56,549 nt of DNA from Ruminococcus sp. (GTDB taxonomy: Bacteria; Bacillota; Clostridia; Oscillospirales; Ruminococcaceae). Positions 33,955 to 41,435 of this stretch are shown piece after piece; positions within the stretch are counted from its first letter, which is position 1; every line of letters starts with the position of its first letter. The position numbers were made by a program, and so were the translations under genes. Under the pieces are notes generated by a model. That model saw only the letters and a program-made list of their open reading frames with translations. It had not been told where the DNA came from and made no database searches. The stretch is taken from NCBI GenBank assembly GCA_017534835.1, contig JAFXVT010000038.1, positions 1 to 56,549 on the forward strand. Reading direction: 5' to 3'.

Positions 33955-35546
33955 AGTAAGCCTCCGTTCATTTTATTTATCACAGCCTCCGCGCACTTCA
34001 TTCCGTCTACTGCTGCGGAGACTATCCCTCCTGCGTAGCCTGCGCCCTCGCCGCATGGGTACAAACCCTTGACGGACAGGGATTGCAGATCCTCTCCCCT
34101 GTCGATCCGGACAGGCGAGCTGCTCCGGCTCTCGATACCTGTGAGGACAGCCTCGCGGTCGTCGAATCCGGCTATTTTTCTGCCCATTTCAGGTATACCA
34201 AGCCTCAGCGACTCGCATATTATCCGCGGCAGATATTCGTCCGGAAGAGCCTTTTTCACTGCCGGAGCGTATGACGGCTCAACTCTTCCGAAGCCGTCAG
34301 CTGTCTTTTCGTCCATCAGCTCACCGACCGTGCAGACCGGTGCGCTGTAGCCGCCTCCGCCGGCGATAAAAGCCTTCTCCTCGAGCCCGCGCTGGAAGTA
34401 CATACCTGCAAGCGGATGAGAGCTCCCGTAGTCCTCGGGTCCGACGTTCACGAGCAGAGCGCTGTTGGAATTGACTGCATCACGCGCAAAGCAGCTCATA
34501 CCGTTGACCGCGAGCCGTCCCTCCTCTGAGGAAGCTGCAACGACCTCGCCGCCCGGACACATACAGAATGTGTACAGCGTCCTTCCGTTCGGGAGATGTA
34601 CGACGAGCTTGTAATCCGCCGCCTTCAGCGCACGATGACCGGCAAAGCTGCCGTACATCGCCTTGTCTATGTCTGTGCGGAGGTGCTCGATACGGACTCC
34701 GACCGCGAAATTCTTCTGTGAAAGAGCCTCGCCGCGGCTGTAAAGCAGCTCGAAAACGTCACGTGCGCTGTGACCTGCCGCAAGGATAATGCTGTCAGTT
34801 TCTATACGGTGCTCGCCTCCGGCGTCGGTGTAAACGGCAGCTTTTATGCGACCGTCCGCTGTCTCATATCCGCTGAACCGCGCCCCGAAGCGGACCTCTC
34901 CGCCAAGAGCGATAACACGTCTGCGGAGCTCACGCACAGTACCGCGGAGCTTGTCCGTACCGATGTGCGGCTTCGCCATATACAGTATCTCGTCCGGCGC
35001 TCCGAACTCCACAAGCTTTTCAAGCACATAGCGGATACGCTTGTCCTTGATGCCGGTAGTGAGCTTGCCGTCCGAGAATGTACCTGCGCCGCCCTCGCCG
35101 AACTGGATATTGCATTCGGGGTCGAGCTTTCCGGTCGTTCGGAACTCATCGACTGCCTTCACGCGCGTGTCAACATCGCTGCCTCTTTCGAGGACGACCG
35201 GCTTCGCTCCGGCAGATGCGAGGACAAGTGCCGCGAACATACCGGCTGGTCCGAATCCGACGATGACAGGTCTGCACCCGGAGTTGACCTGCGGTATCTC
35301 GTAGACGTATCTCTCCACCGGAGAAGCATTTTTCAGGCGTTTCAGCAGCTGCGCCTCACCCTTCGCGGAGATGTCGAGCGAGATAGTGAAATGCACATCG
35401 TTCTTTTTGCGCGCGTCCACCGACTTCTTCGACAGCTTCACGGAGTGCAGACGGCTCGGAGGAATGCCGAGCCTTTCCTCGCAGAAGCGCGGAAGCTGCG
35501 TAAGATCGAAGTCCAGCGGAACGTTTATATTGCCGACTCTTATCAT
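33951..35546 (-). CDS. NAD(P)/FAD-dependent oxidoreductase (COG2509-type flavoprotein)
   Basis: 531 aa, ATG 35546 overlapping the upstream gene by 4 bp. An N-terminal domain of about 90 residues (PLDFDLTQLPRFCEERLGI) precedes the FAD-binding VIVGFGPAGMFAALVLASAG (about 94-113). Then come QFGEGGAGTFSDGKLTT (about 148-164), typical of the uncharacterised FAD dehydrogenases of COG2509, and a C-terminal FAD contact GLYPCGEGAGYAGGI (about 496-510). The family is widespread in anaerobes; its electron partners and substrate are unknown. The gene lies next to a second, unrelated flavoprotein (HI0933 type), a pairing worth noting. Confidence 0.9.
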   Translation of the reverse strand: MIRVGNINVPLDFDLTQLPRFCEERLGIPPSRLHSVKLSKKSVDARKKNDVHFTISLDISAKGEAQLLKRLKNASPVERYVYEIPQVNSGCRPVIVGFGPAGMFAALVLASAGAKPVVLERGSDVDTRVKAVDEFRTTGKLDPECNIQFGEGGAGTFSDGKLTTGIKDKRIRYVLEKLVEFGAPDEILYMAKPHIGTDKLRGTVRELRRRVIALGGEVRFGARFSGYETADGRIKAAVYTDAGGEHRIETDSIILAAGHSARDVFELLYSRGEALSQKNFAVGVRIEHLRTDIDKAMYGSFAGHRALKAADYKLVVHLPNGRTLYTFCMCPGGEVVAASSEEGRLAVNGMSCFARDAVNSNSALLVNVGPEDYGSSHPLAGMYFQRGLEEKAFIAGGGGYSAPVCTVGELMDEKTADGFGRVEPSYAPAVKKALPDEYLPRIICESLRLGIPEMGRKIAGFDDREAVLTGIESRSSSPVRIDRGEDLQSLSVKGLYPCGEGAGYAGGIVSAAVDGMKCAEAVINKMNGGLL

Positions 35547-36784
35547 TTTTTACCGCCTTTCAGCGACAGAGCCGCATTTTTTCCAGCCAGCGTTCCCGAC
35601 GACCACGCCCATTGCAGATTGTAACCGCCGCAGTCTCCGGCAACGTCGAGAATCTCGCCGCAGAAGTACATTCCGTCGTACTTCACCGAGCCGAGCTCGT
35701 CATTTATGCAGTCCGCAGGGATACCGCCCATCGTGGACTGCGCATTCTGCCACGGCGAACAGCCTGTGACAGCGAGCTCAAGCGATTTTATGCTCTTGCA
35801 GAGCGACATTATATCACGGTCTGTGACGGACCCTATCGGCTCTGACGGCGAACGTCCGAGCACGTTCTTCACCAGCCATACTGCAAGATTCCTCACGAAA
35901 AAGCCGCTCAGAAGCTCCTCCGCGGTCGTTCCGGCGCGGTCGCGGCGTATCTTTTTCAGATACTTCGTAAGCTCAGTCTCCGTCATATCAGGTGCGAGGT
36001 CTGCTCTCAGCGTAAGCCTGCCCTCGTATTTCTGAAACAGGTACGCGAGGTTGAACACGCAGATACCCGAGATGTTGTTCTCGTTGAACTGGAGCTCTCC
36101 CCTTTCGCGGCGGAGCTCCTTATTTCCAGAAAATGCCGCTATCTCGCCCTTTATGCGGACTCCCTTCAAGCCACGGAGCCTATCCGGGCTCACCCTCAGC
36201 GGTGCGACTGCCGGACATATCTTCTCAGAGCGTATGCCCATATTTTTCAGAAGCCGGAGCATCGAGCCGTCTGTTCCGAATGAAGGCGCAGCGTAGCCGC
36301 CTGCCGCGATTATCACTCTCCGGCAGCGTATCTCGCCCTCTTTATATGTAAGCACGAAACCGCCGTCTGACGGTCTTATGCCGGTTATCTCACATTCGCA
36401 GAGCTCCCTGACACCGAGTGCTGACAGCTTCAGCCTTATCGCATTCAGCACCGTTGCCGAGCTGTTGCTGCGCGGATAGACTCCGCCCTCGCGCCCATCG
36501 CTGCCCGTAACACAGGCAACTCCGAGCTTCTCCGTGAAGAGCTCGTACCAGCCGGGCGTTCTTGCTATGATACCCATCGCGTCTATGGTTCCGTGGAAGT
36601 TTCGGCTGCCAAGCGACATATTGCTGAGATTGCACTTGCCGTTGCCGGTCGCGATCAGCTTTTTGCCGGTACGCGGGAGCCTCTCGGCGATAACTACGTC
36701 TGCGTCCGGAGCTGTCTCCTTCGCCGCGATAGCTGCCGCAAAGCCGGAAGCTCCGCCGCCTATGATGACAATATCTGTATTCAT
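35543..36784 (-). CDS. HI0933/YhiN-like flavoprotein (NAD(P)/FAD-dependent oxidoreductase)
   Basis: 413 aa from ATG 36784, nine bases after GAGGG; a TTG one codon upstream is not needed. FAD motifs: IVIIGGGASGFAAAIAAKE (about 5-23), then RTGKKLIATGNGKCNLSN (about 39-56), the hallmark of the HI0933 family, and YFCGEILDVAGDCGGYNLQWAW near the C-terminus, read in parts as GEILDVAG and GGYNLQWAW. The reaction is unknown for most members. The start shares a base with the metallophosphoesterase stop (TGATG) and the stop overlaps the next flavoprotein start, so both flavoproteins are translated in a coupled manner. Confidence 0.92.
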   Translation of the reverse strand: MNTDIVIIGGGASGFAAAIAAKETAPDADVVIAERLPRTGKKLIATGNGKCNLSNMSLGSRNFHGTIDAMGIIARTPGWYELFTEKLGVACVTGSDGREGGVYPRSNSSATVLNAIRLKLSALGVRELCECEITGIRPSDGGFVLTYKEGEIRCRRVIIAAGGYAAPSFGTDGSMLRLLKNMGIRSEKICPAVAPLRVSPDRLRGLKGVRIKGEIAAFSGNKELRRERGELQFNENNISGICVFNLAYLFQKYEGRLTLRADLAPDMTETELTKYLKKIRRDRAGTTAEELLSGFFVRNLAVWLVKNVLGRSPSEPIGSVTDRDIMSLCKSIKSLELAVTGCSPWQNAQSTMGGIPADCINDELGSVKYDGMYFCGEILDVAGDCGGYNLQWAWSSGTLAGKNAALSLKGGKK

Positions 36785-37644
36785 CAAGTATTACCCTCTT
36801 TTTCGGGAAGTATATCCATCACCACTACCTCCGGACGATTGTTGATGCGCACCGGATACGGTGAATCTCCGAGCCCCGATGTTATGAACATCGCTCCGCC
36901 CGGATACTGGAACCAGCCCTTGTCGAAAACTGTAGCGTCCGAGAGGAGCTTCGGGAACCATTCACCTGTATCGGGCGAAATGACGGGTCCGAGTCCGAAC
37001 GGAAGCTGTACCATTCCGCCGTGTGTGTCGGCGCATATCGTGAGGTCGGTGCGGAATGCCGCAAAACGCTCGTAATTCGGGATATGGGCGAGAAGGATGC
37101 TGAAGCAGTCCCTGTCGACCGTGAATTCGTTCGTGAGGTCGAAGGTCGGCGAATAATAGGCGTTGTCTATGCCGATGAGCTGCACCTTGTTGCCCTTTAC
37201 GTCGAGAATGCTGCTCTTGTAGTTCATAACGTTCACACCGGCGGCTTCAAGTCCGGCGAGGTAATCCGCATCTGTGTCGTGTTCACCGCTGACAAAGTAC
37301 GTGGGATAGCCATCGGCTGCGATGCTCTTTGTCACGTCCGCTGCGCCGTCTATGTCCGCCTGCGGACTTCCGGTCGTGTACATATCGCCGAGGACGAAGA
37401 CCATATCAGGGTCCGCAGCGCCTATCTTTTCGAGAATATCAGTGCTGCCGAGACCGCTGCTGTGATAGTGGAGGTCGCTTATGACCGCGATGCGGAAACG
37501 GCTCGACACCTTCTCCGTCATATACGCAGTCCTGTTGAGCTTTATCGTGTAATTGCCGAACCACCACGCAAGTACAAGGGCAAGGATAATGACAATGACT
37601 GTCCACCAGCGCAGCTTCAGCTTCTTTCGTTCTTTCTTTTCCAT
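36784..37644 (-). CDS. Membrane-anchored metallophosphoesterase with altered metal motifs
   Basis: 286 aa, ATG 37644. A basic N-terminus and one membrane helix (about 13-30) put the catalytic domain outside. The calcineurin-like series is present but modified: AVISDLHYH (about 53-61) and VLGDMYTTG (about 83-91) are normal, the GNHD motif reads GEHDTD (about 117-122), ILLAHIPN is normal, and GHTHGGQ reads ADTHGGM (about 205-211), losing one His ligand. The protein is otherwise like YkuE-type phosphoesterases. Activity may be changed or lost. The gene lies 12 bp after mscS and is coupled to the YhiN-like gene. Confidence 0.87.
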   Translation of the reverse strand: MEKKERKKLKLRWWTVIVIILALVLAWWFGNYTIKLNRTAYMTEKVSSRFRIAVISDLHYHSSGLGSTDILEKIGAADPDMVFVLGDMYTTGSPQADIDGAADVTKSIAADGYPTYFVSGEHDTDADYLAGLEAAGVNVMNYKSSILDVKGNKVQLIGIDNAYYSPTFDLTNEFTVDRDCFSILLAHIPNYERFAAFRTDLTICADTHGGMVQLPFGLGPVISPDTGEWFPKLLSDATVFDKGWFQYPGGAMFITSGLGDSPYPVRINNRPEVVVMDILPEKEGNT

Positions 37645-37656
37645 ATTGTCTCCGTG

Positions 37657-38556
37657 TTATTTCATATGAACGTCGAGCTGGCTGAACGGTATCTCTATCC
37701 CGTTCTCGTCGAATGCAGCCTTTACGTTCTCAAGCAGGTCATAGCGCGCTGTGATGTAGTCGCTGTTCTTCACCCAGACGAGAGTATCTATATCTATCGA
37801 GCTCTCGCTGTGCTTTCCCATACGGACGATAGGTCCGGGAATGGGCTGCACCATTTTTTCGTTGCTGATGACCTCGGTGATGAGTGCCTGCGCTTTTTTG
37901 AAGTCGGCAGTGTAGCTTATCGGGAATGTGAGGTCGATACGCCTGAGCGGACTTTCCGTGTAGTTTATCAGCTTCGCGTCCGAGACCTTTCCGTTAGGGA
38001 TAAAGGCTGTCTTGCCGTCGAATGTATCTATTTTCGTGTAGAGTATGCTTATAGCGCGGACTGTTCCGACAGTGCCGTCTATCTCGATTATATCACCTGT
38101 CACGAACGGCTTCGAGAAGAGTATGATGAAGCCGCCTGCAAGGTTGGAAAGGCAGGTCTGAAGCGCAAGGCTGACGGCGAGTCCTGCCGCGCCGAGGATA
38201 GTGATTATCGACGAGATAGGCACCTTCATCACTGACAATGCCATTACGAGAACGACGGTATACAGGGCTATCCTGATGACCGAAAGGAGAAAATTCCTCG
38301 CTCCGCTGTCTATTTTCGAGCGCTTCATCGCACGGTCCGAGAGCTTTGTTATCAGCTTTATCACGAAGTAGCCGATGATGAATATGAGCAGCGCAAATAC
38401 CGCGAGCGGAAGGAATTTCCTCAGATAATCGCCGGATTTATCAAGCAGCTCAGATACGAACGTGACCTGCTCCTGTATAGTCTCAACGGCTGCATTCTGC
38501 TCGGAACCGGTCGTTGCCGCAGCATCCGCAGCTTCATTTACTGCCGTGGTATCCAT
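37657..38556 (-). CDS. mscS: Small-conductance mechanosensitive channel (MscS family)
   Basis: 299 aa from ATG 38556, nine bases after AGGAG; the longer frame upstream is not supported. Three membrane helices lie within residues 45-155 after an acidic/Ala-rich N-terminus. The pore helix ILGAAGLAVSLALQTCLSNL (about 139-158) has the Ala/Gly pattern of MscS TM3, and the beta domain shows FVTGDIIEIDGTVGTV (about 171-186) and FIPNGKVSDAKLINYT (about 206-221). The channel opens under membrane tension during hypo-osmotic shock. It is the first gene of an eight-gene run ending at 30799, from the promoter at 38588-38616. Confidence 0.94.
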   Translation of the reverse strand: MDTTAVNEAADAAATTGSEQNAAVETIQEQVTFVSELLDKSGDYLRKFLPLAVFALLIFIIGYFVIKLITKLSDRAMKRSKIDSGARNFLLSVIRIALYTVVLVMALSVMKVPISSIITILGAAGLAVSLALQTCLSNLAGGFIILFSKPFVTGDIIEIDGTVGTVRAISILYTKIDTFDGKTAFIPNGKVSDAKLINYTESPLRRIDLTFPISYTADFKKAQALITEVISNEKMVQPIPGPIVRMGKHSESSIDIDTLVWVKNSDYITARYDLLENVKAAFDENGIEIPFSQLDVHMK

Positions 38557-38587
38557 ATGTATCAACTCCTGAACAAACTTATAATAA

Positions 38588-38616
38588 ATTATAACACAAA
38601 AACCATAAAATAGCAA
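38588..38616 (-). promoter_or_regulatory. Promoter of the mscS operon
   Basis: Minus strand TTGCTA (38616-38611), 17-bp spacer, TATAAT (38593-38588), 32 bp before the mscS start. Confidence 0.6.
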
Positions 38617-38718
38617 CAGGGGCAGTGAAGAATTTTGATTTCAGTGTGTCAGAGCAATTTAACCTCAGCTCGTTCAGCGTTAATGCAGTTCACAAGTAAA
38701 ATTTTTTCTCCTCATCTC

Positions 38719-38747
38719 TTGAAATTTTCTGTACAATATGTTACAAT
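38719..38747 (+). promoter_or_regulatory. Promoter of the 64-aa gene
   Basis: TTGAAA (38719-38724), 17-bp spacer, TACAAT (38742-38747). Confidence 0.6.
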
Positions 38748-38772
38748 ATTAAAAAAAGGAGGTATTTCCGCT

Positions 38773-38967
38773 ATGAAGGAAATGAAACTTATCACGATCG
38801 AGACCTATTACCAGAAGCAGACAGTCCCCAGCCATCTCAAGATCTTATCATATCCCGAGGTCGATCAGGTCATATCTGATTACGTGAACAAGGGCTACGA
38901 GGTCAAAACAATGACCGAAGATCATGTAAATCACACTATCACGATCCTCTTCGAGAAGGAAGTCTGA
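38773..38967 (+). CDS. Small 64-aa protein of unknown function
   Basis: 64 aa from ATG 38773 (MKEMKLITIETYYQKQ), with a near-perfect AAAGGAGG nine bases upstream. It has its own promoter and a hairpin downstream, so it is expressed as a single small gene. The sequence predicts beta-alpha-beta: ITIETYYQKQTVPSH, then SYPEVDQVISDYVNKGYEVK, then NHTITILFEKEV. No cysteine, membrane helix or known motif is visible. I do not recognise the family. The in-frame extension to 38635 has no ribosome site and is rejected. Cytosolic, possibly a small regulator or binding protein. Confidence 0.75.
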   Translation: MKEMKLITIETYYQKQTVPSHLKILSYPEVDQVISDYVNKGYEVKTMTEDHVNHTITILFEKEV

Positions 38968-39003
38968 ACACCTTTGTGCTTCACCTCTTAACGGAAAAAC
39001 GGG

Positions 39004-39037
39004 TTACCGAGCCTTGAATCATAGGCTCGGTAATTCT
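39004..39037 (+). terminator. Hairpin after the 64-aa gene
   Basis: TTACCGAGCC (39004-39013) pairs perfectly with GGCTCGGTAA (39024-39033), 10-nt loop, then TTCT. The T-tract is poor. The gap 39038-39227 contains no other supported feature. Confidence 0.6.
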
Positions 39038-39227
39038 ACACCGTGACCACGCCGGCGGCAGCTGTGCGATTTCCTTAATGTAAATTGCAGCTGCCGAGCC
39101 GTAAACTTCCGGTACATATCCGGTAAGCAGCGAAACAGCCTGAACGCACACCTTCACTGTACATTTGTTTACGCAATATGTTTTTGCAGTCAAATTACGT
39201 TAAATATATAAAATATATCGCATACAG

Positions 39228-39256
39228 TTGCAAATCTTTTGAAAATGTGGTAGAAT
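39228..39256 (+). promoter_or_regulatory. Promoter of tRNA-Arg
   Basis: TTGCAA (39228-39233), 17-bp spacer, TAGAAT (39251-39256), 10 bp before the tRNA. Confidence 0.6.
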
Positions 39257-39265
39257 ATAAAAGAT

Positions 39266-39342
39266 GTCCCAATAGCTCAGTAGGATAGAGCGACTGCCTC
39301 CTAAGCAGTAGGCCGGAGGTTCGACTCCTCTTTGGGACGCCA
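39266..39342 (+). tRNA. tRNA-Arg (anticodon CCU)
   Basis: The acceptor stem GTCCCAA (39266-39272) pairs with TTGGGAC (39332-39338). The anticodon stem CTGC...GCAG encloses CTCCTAA, placing CCT at the anticodon. The T-loop carries GGTTCGACTCC, the discriminator is G, and CCA is encoded. tRNA-Arg(CCU) 3' ends are common integration sites, but no repeated 3' segment (att copy) was found downstream. Confidence 0.96.
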
Positions 39343-39365
39343 GCGGCAAGCCGCCGCAGACAGCT

Positions 39366-39400
39366 TCGCGCTTCACTTCCCGGTGAGGCGCGATATTTTT
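39366..39400 (+). terminator. Terminator of tRNA-Arg
   Basis: TCGCGC (39366-39371) pairs with GCGCGA (39388-39393), with inner TCAC/GTGA, followed by TATTTTTA. Confidence 0.75.
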
Positions 39401-39412
39401 ACTAAACAAGCG

Positions 39413-39448
39413 AAAGACCGCAGCTGATCTACAGCCTGCGGTCTTTTT
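39413..39448. terminator. Bidirectional terminator between tRNA-Arg and the 599-aa gene
   Basis: AAAGACCGCAG (39413-39423) pairs with CTGCGGTCTTT (39436-39446); T-tracts are available on both strands. Confidence 0.85.
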
Positions 39449-39461
39449 GTTATTCAGTGCC

Positions 39462-41261
39462 TTATATCTTGGACGTGCCTTTGTTTCCCGCGATCGTGTT
39501 TCTTCTCTGTATTTCGTCAGCCGGCTTATTATTGCGGAGCTCAGAGGGAGAGCCGATAGAATGGCGTCTCTCGACCTTCTTCTCATCAGCGTTCTTTTTG
39601 CCCTCGATGATCTGCTCCTTCTTCCTGACAAGCTGCTTGACCTTACTCTGAGTAGCCTGCTTTGCGTATTCATCGCCTATAACATCATCTGCGATATCAT
39701 CATCGTTGATAGAGAAAGCACCGCCTACATTGAAATCTGCTTCAAAGGCATCCTGCTTTTCGTCCATTCCGTCATAGCGCGACTTCATAAGCTTCTCTAC
39801 GCGGTAGAGCACCTTGTACTTGTGCTCGGTGCTGAAATCAGTCTCGCCCTTGACAGCCTTGTGCGCATAGTAAGCTCCGATATCGCCGATTATGCCGCCG
39901 ACAGCAGCTTTGTACTGCTTCTGCATTTCCTCCGGGCTGAGCTCCTTGTTCTGCAGGATCTTCTTGGCTTTGTCAACATCAGACATTATCTTCTTGTATT
40001 CGCTCGAATTCCACTTTGAGGACATCGAGTTTTTCAGCATATCATAGCAGGTATCGAGAGCTTTCTGCTCGCGTTCGTTGATACGGTCTGCGGTGAGGTT
40101 ATCCCCTTTCTCGAATTCGTCTACCCACTCGGGGTTTTTGTCGTCGCCAAGCTTTAGCTGTTTCTCATGCATCGCCGTTTTGTAGTTCTGCTTCATCTGG
40201 AACAGCATATGCTTATATTCATTGATCTTAGCGATCTTCTCAGCAGGTATTCTGTCAATCTTTTCTTTAGTGTACTGGAGCGCCTGCTGACTGCTGCCTT
40301 CCTTTAAGTATTTGACTTCATCGTGAACAAAATTTATCGCTTCCTTATTAGCAGGATCAGCATAGAATTTCTTTGCCTTTTCAAACATCATTTTGTCATA
40401 GTTTGCTGCTTTGTCGCGATCCATGTTATCGAGCTTTTCAGAGAATTCTATCAGTCCGTTCTTCTCCTCAATCTGAGCATATACAGGCATCTTGAAGCTA
40501 TACGCCCAATTTGCAAGTTTCTGCTTATCATCAATATCAGCCCAGTGCTCCACGCCCTTATCCTTTACAAGCTTTTCAACGTGGTCGAGGAAGGCGTTTA
40601 CTGATTTCTTGACCTCAACTTCGGGAGCATTTTTGAGTATCCATCGCTTTCCTTCGGGGTGTTCCACGTTATTCAGGATATTAAGCGGTGCTTTTTTATT
40701 CTTCGGTCCATCACTCGACCTCAGATAATCATCATATAGGTCACCGTCAGCTATCTCATTGACATCTACACCCTTTTTCTTGAGCTCCTCAACCCTTTTC
40801 TCCATATCTTCAAGGTCTTTTTCATTTATTGGTTCATTTCCCCAATTAAACCAGAAAGGATCTTCTTTACCCATATCATTTTTGAATGTTATAACAGGCT
40901 TGGTAGGATCTTTAGGATCTATCTTCTTGATCAACCTGTCAAGGGCTTTGTCATAGTCTTCCATTTGCTCCTTAGATAGACCACTTAATTCATTTCTAAT
41001 CCCAGGAGCCAGCTCAAAAGAATCAAGATCTTCTTCTTTACATTCAGAAAGTTTCTTGAGGTTATTTATAGTAACTTTCGGAAATTGTGACTTTCTCCTG
41101 ATCATATCGATCGTTCTCATGAAGTCCTGTGCATTTTTAGTTGCCTGATCCATATCGTCACAAAACTTGATCTCGTTTTTATACAAAATATTTGTCAAAA
41201 ATCCGTTTTCTTGAAGCTTTTTAACAAACTTGTTATACTGTTTTTCTGATGCCAATGCCAT
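39462..41261 (-). CDS. Lysine-rich 599-aa orphan protein of unknown function
   Basis: 599 aa, ATG 41261 with AGGAGG upstream. I do not recognise any family. The protein is very charged (Lys, Glu, Asp), mostly helical in appearance, with several heptad-like stretches (EKDLEDMEKRVEELKKKG, about 146-163) and no signal peptide or membrane helix. Features: an aromatic patch DPFWFNWGNEP (about 132-142), a Gly/Ala segment VGGIIGDIGAYYAHKAVKG (about 457-475), and a basic tail with two similar motifs, RRHSIG (565-570) and RRNTIAG (586-592). Base composition is clearly more AT-rich than the neighbours, notably 40300-41260, suggesting acquisition. It is monocistronic, bounded by terminators, between tRNA-Arg and the alaS operon. 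Confidence 0.85.
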   Translation of the reverse strand: MALASEKQYNKFVKKLQENGFLTNILYKNEIKFCDDMDQATKNAQDFMRTIDMIRRKSQFPKVTINNLKKLSECKEEDLDSFELAPGIRNELSGLSKEQMEDYDKALDRLIKKIDPKDPTKPVITFKNDMGKEDPFWFNWGNEPINEKDLEDMEKRVEELKKKGVDVNEIADGDLYDDYLRSSDGPKNKKAPLNILNNVEHPEGKRWILKNAPEVEVKKSVNAFLDHVEKLVKDKGVEHWADIDDKQKLANWAYSFKMPVYAQIEEKNGLIEFSEKLDNMDRDKAANYDKMMFEKAKKFYADPANKEAINFVHDEVKYLKEGSSQQALQYTKEKIDRIPAEKIAKINEYKHMLFQMKQNYKTAMHEKQLKLGDDKNPEWVDEFEKGDNLTADRINEREQKALDTCYDMLKNSMSSKWNSSEYKKIMSDVDKAKKILQNKELSPEEMQKQYKAAVGGIIGDIGAYYAHKAVKGETDFSTEHKYKVLYRVEKLMKSRYDGMDEKQDAFEADFNVGGAFSINDDDIADDVIGDEYAKQATQSKVKQLVRKKEQIIEGKKNADEKKVERRHSIGSPSELRNNKPADEIQRRNTIAGNKGTSKI

Positions 41262-41389
41262 AATAGATTCCTCCTAAAAAGCTTTTCTGATCTCGTCCCC
41301 TGTGATCCGGGGCTGTTATTAGTAATACCATTGCCGCACCAAAAAGGTTACAGCTTTTTCAAATAACGTGAGAAACGGACACCTTTATC

Positions 41390-41431
41390 TAAAAAAGGCA
41401 AGACCCCACAGGTACGCGCCCTGTGAGGTCT
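41390..41431 (-). terminator. Terminator at the end of the alaS operon
   Basis: On the minus transcript GACCTCACAGG pairs with CCTGTGGGGTC (one T-G wobble) around GCGCGTA, then GCCTTTTTT. It lies 5 bp past the NYN-domain stop. Confidence 0.85.
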
Positions 41432-41435
41432 TTTG

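Noticed and set aside
39266-41261. Integrated mobile element at tRNA-Arg
   Set aside because: No integrase, no relaxase and no repeat of the tRNA 3' end were found; only the base composition of the 599-aa gene hints at transfer.
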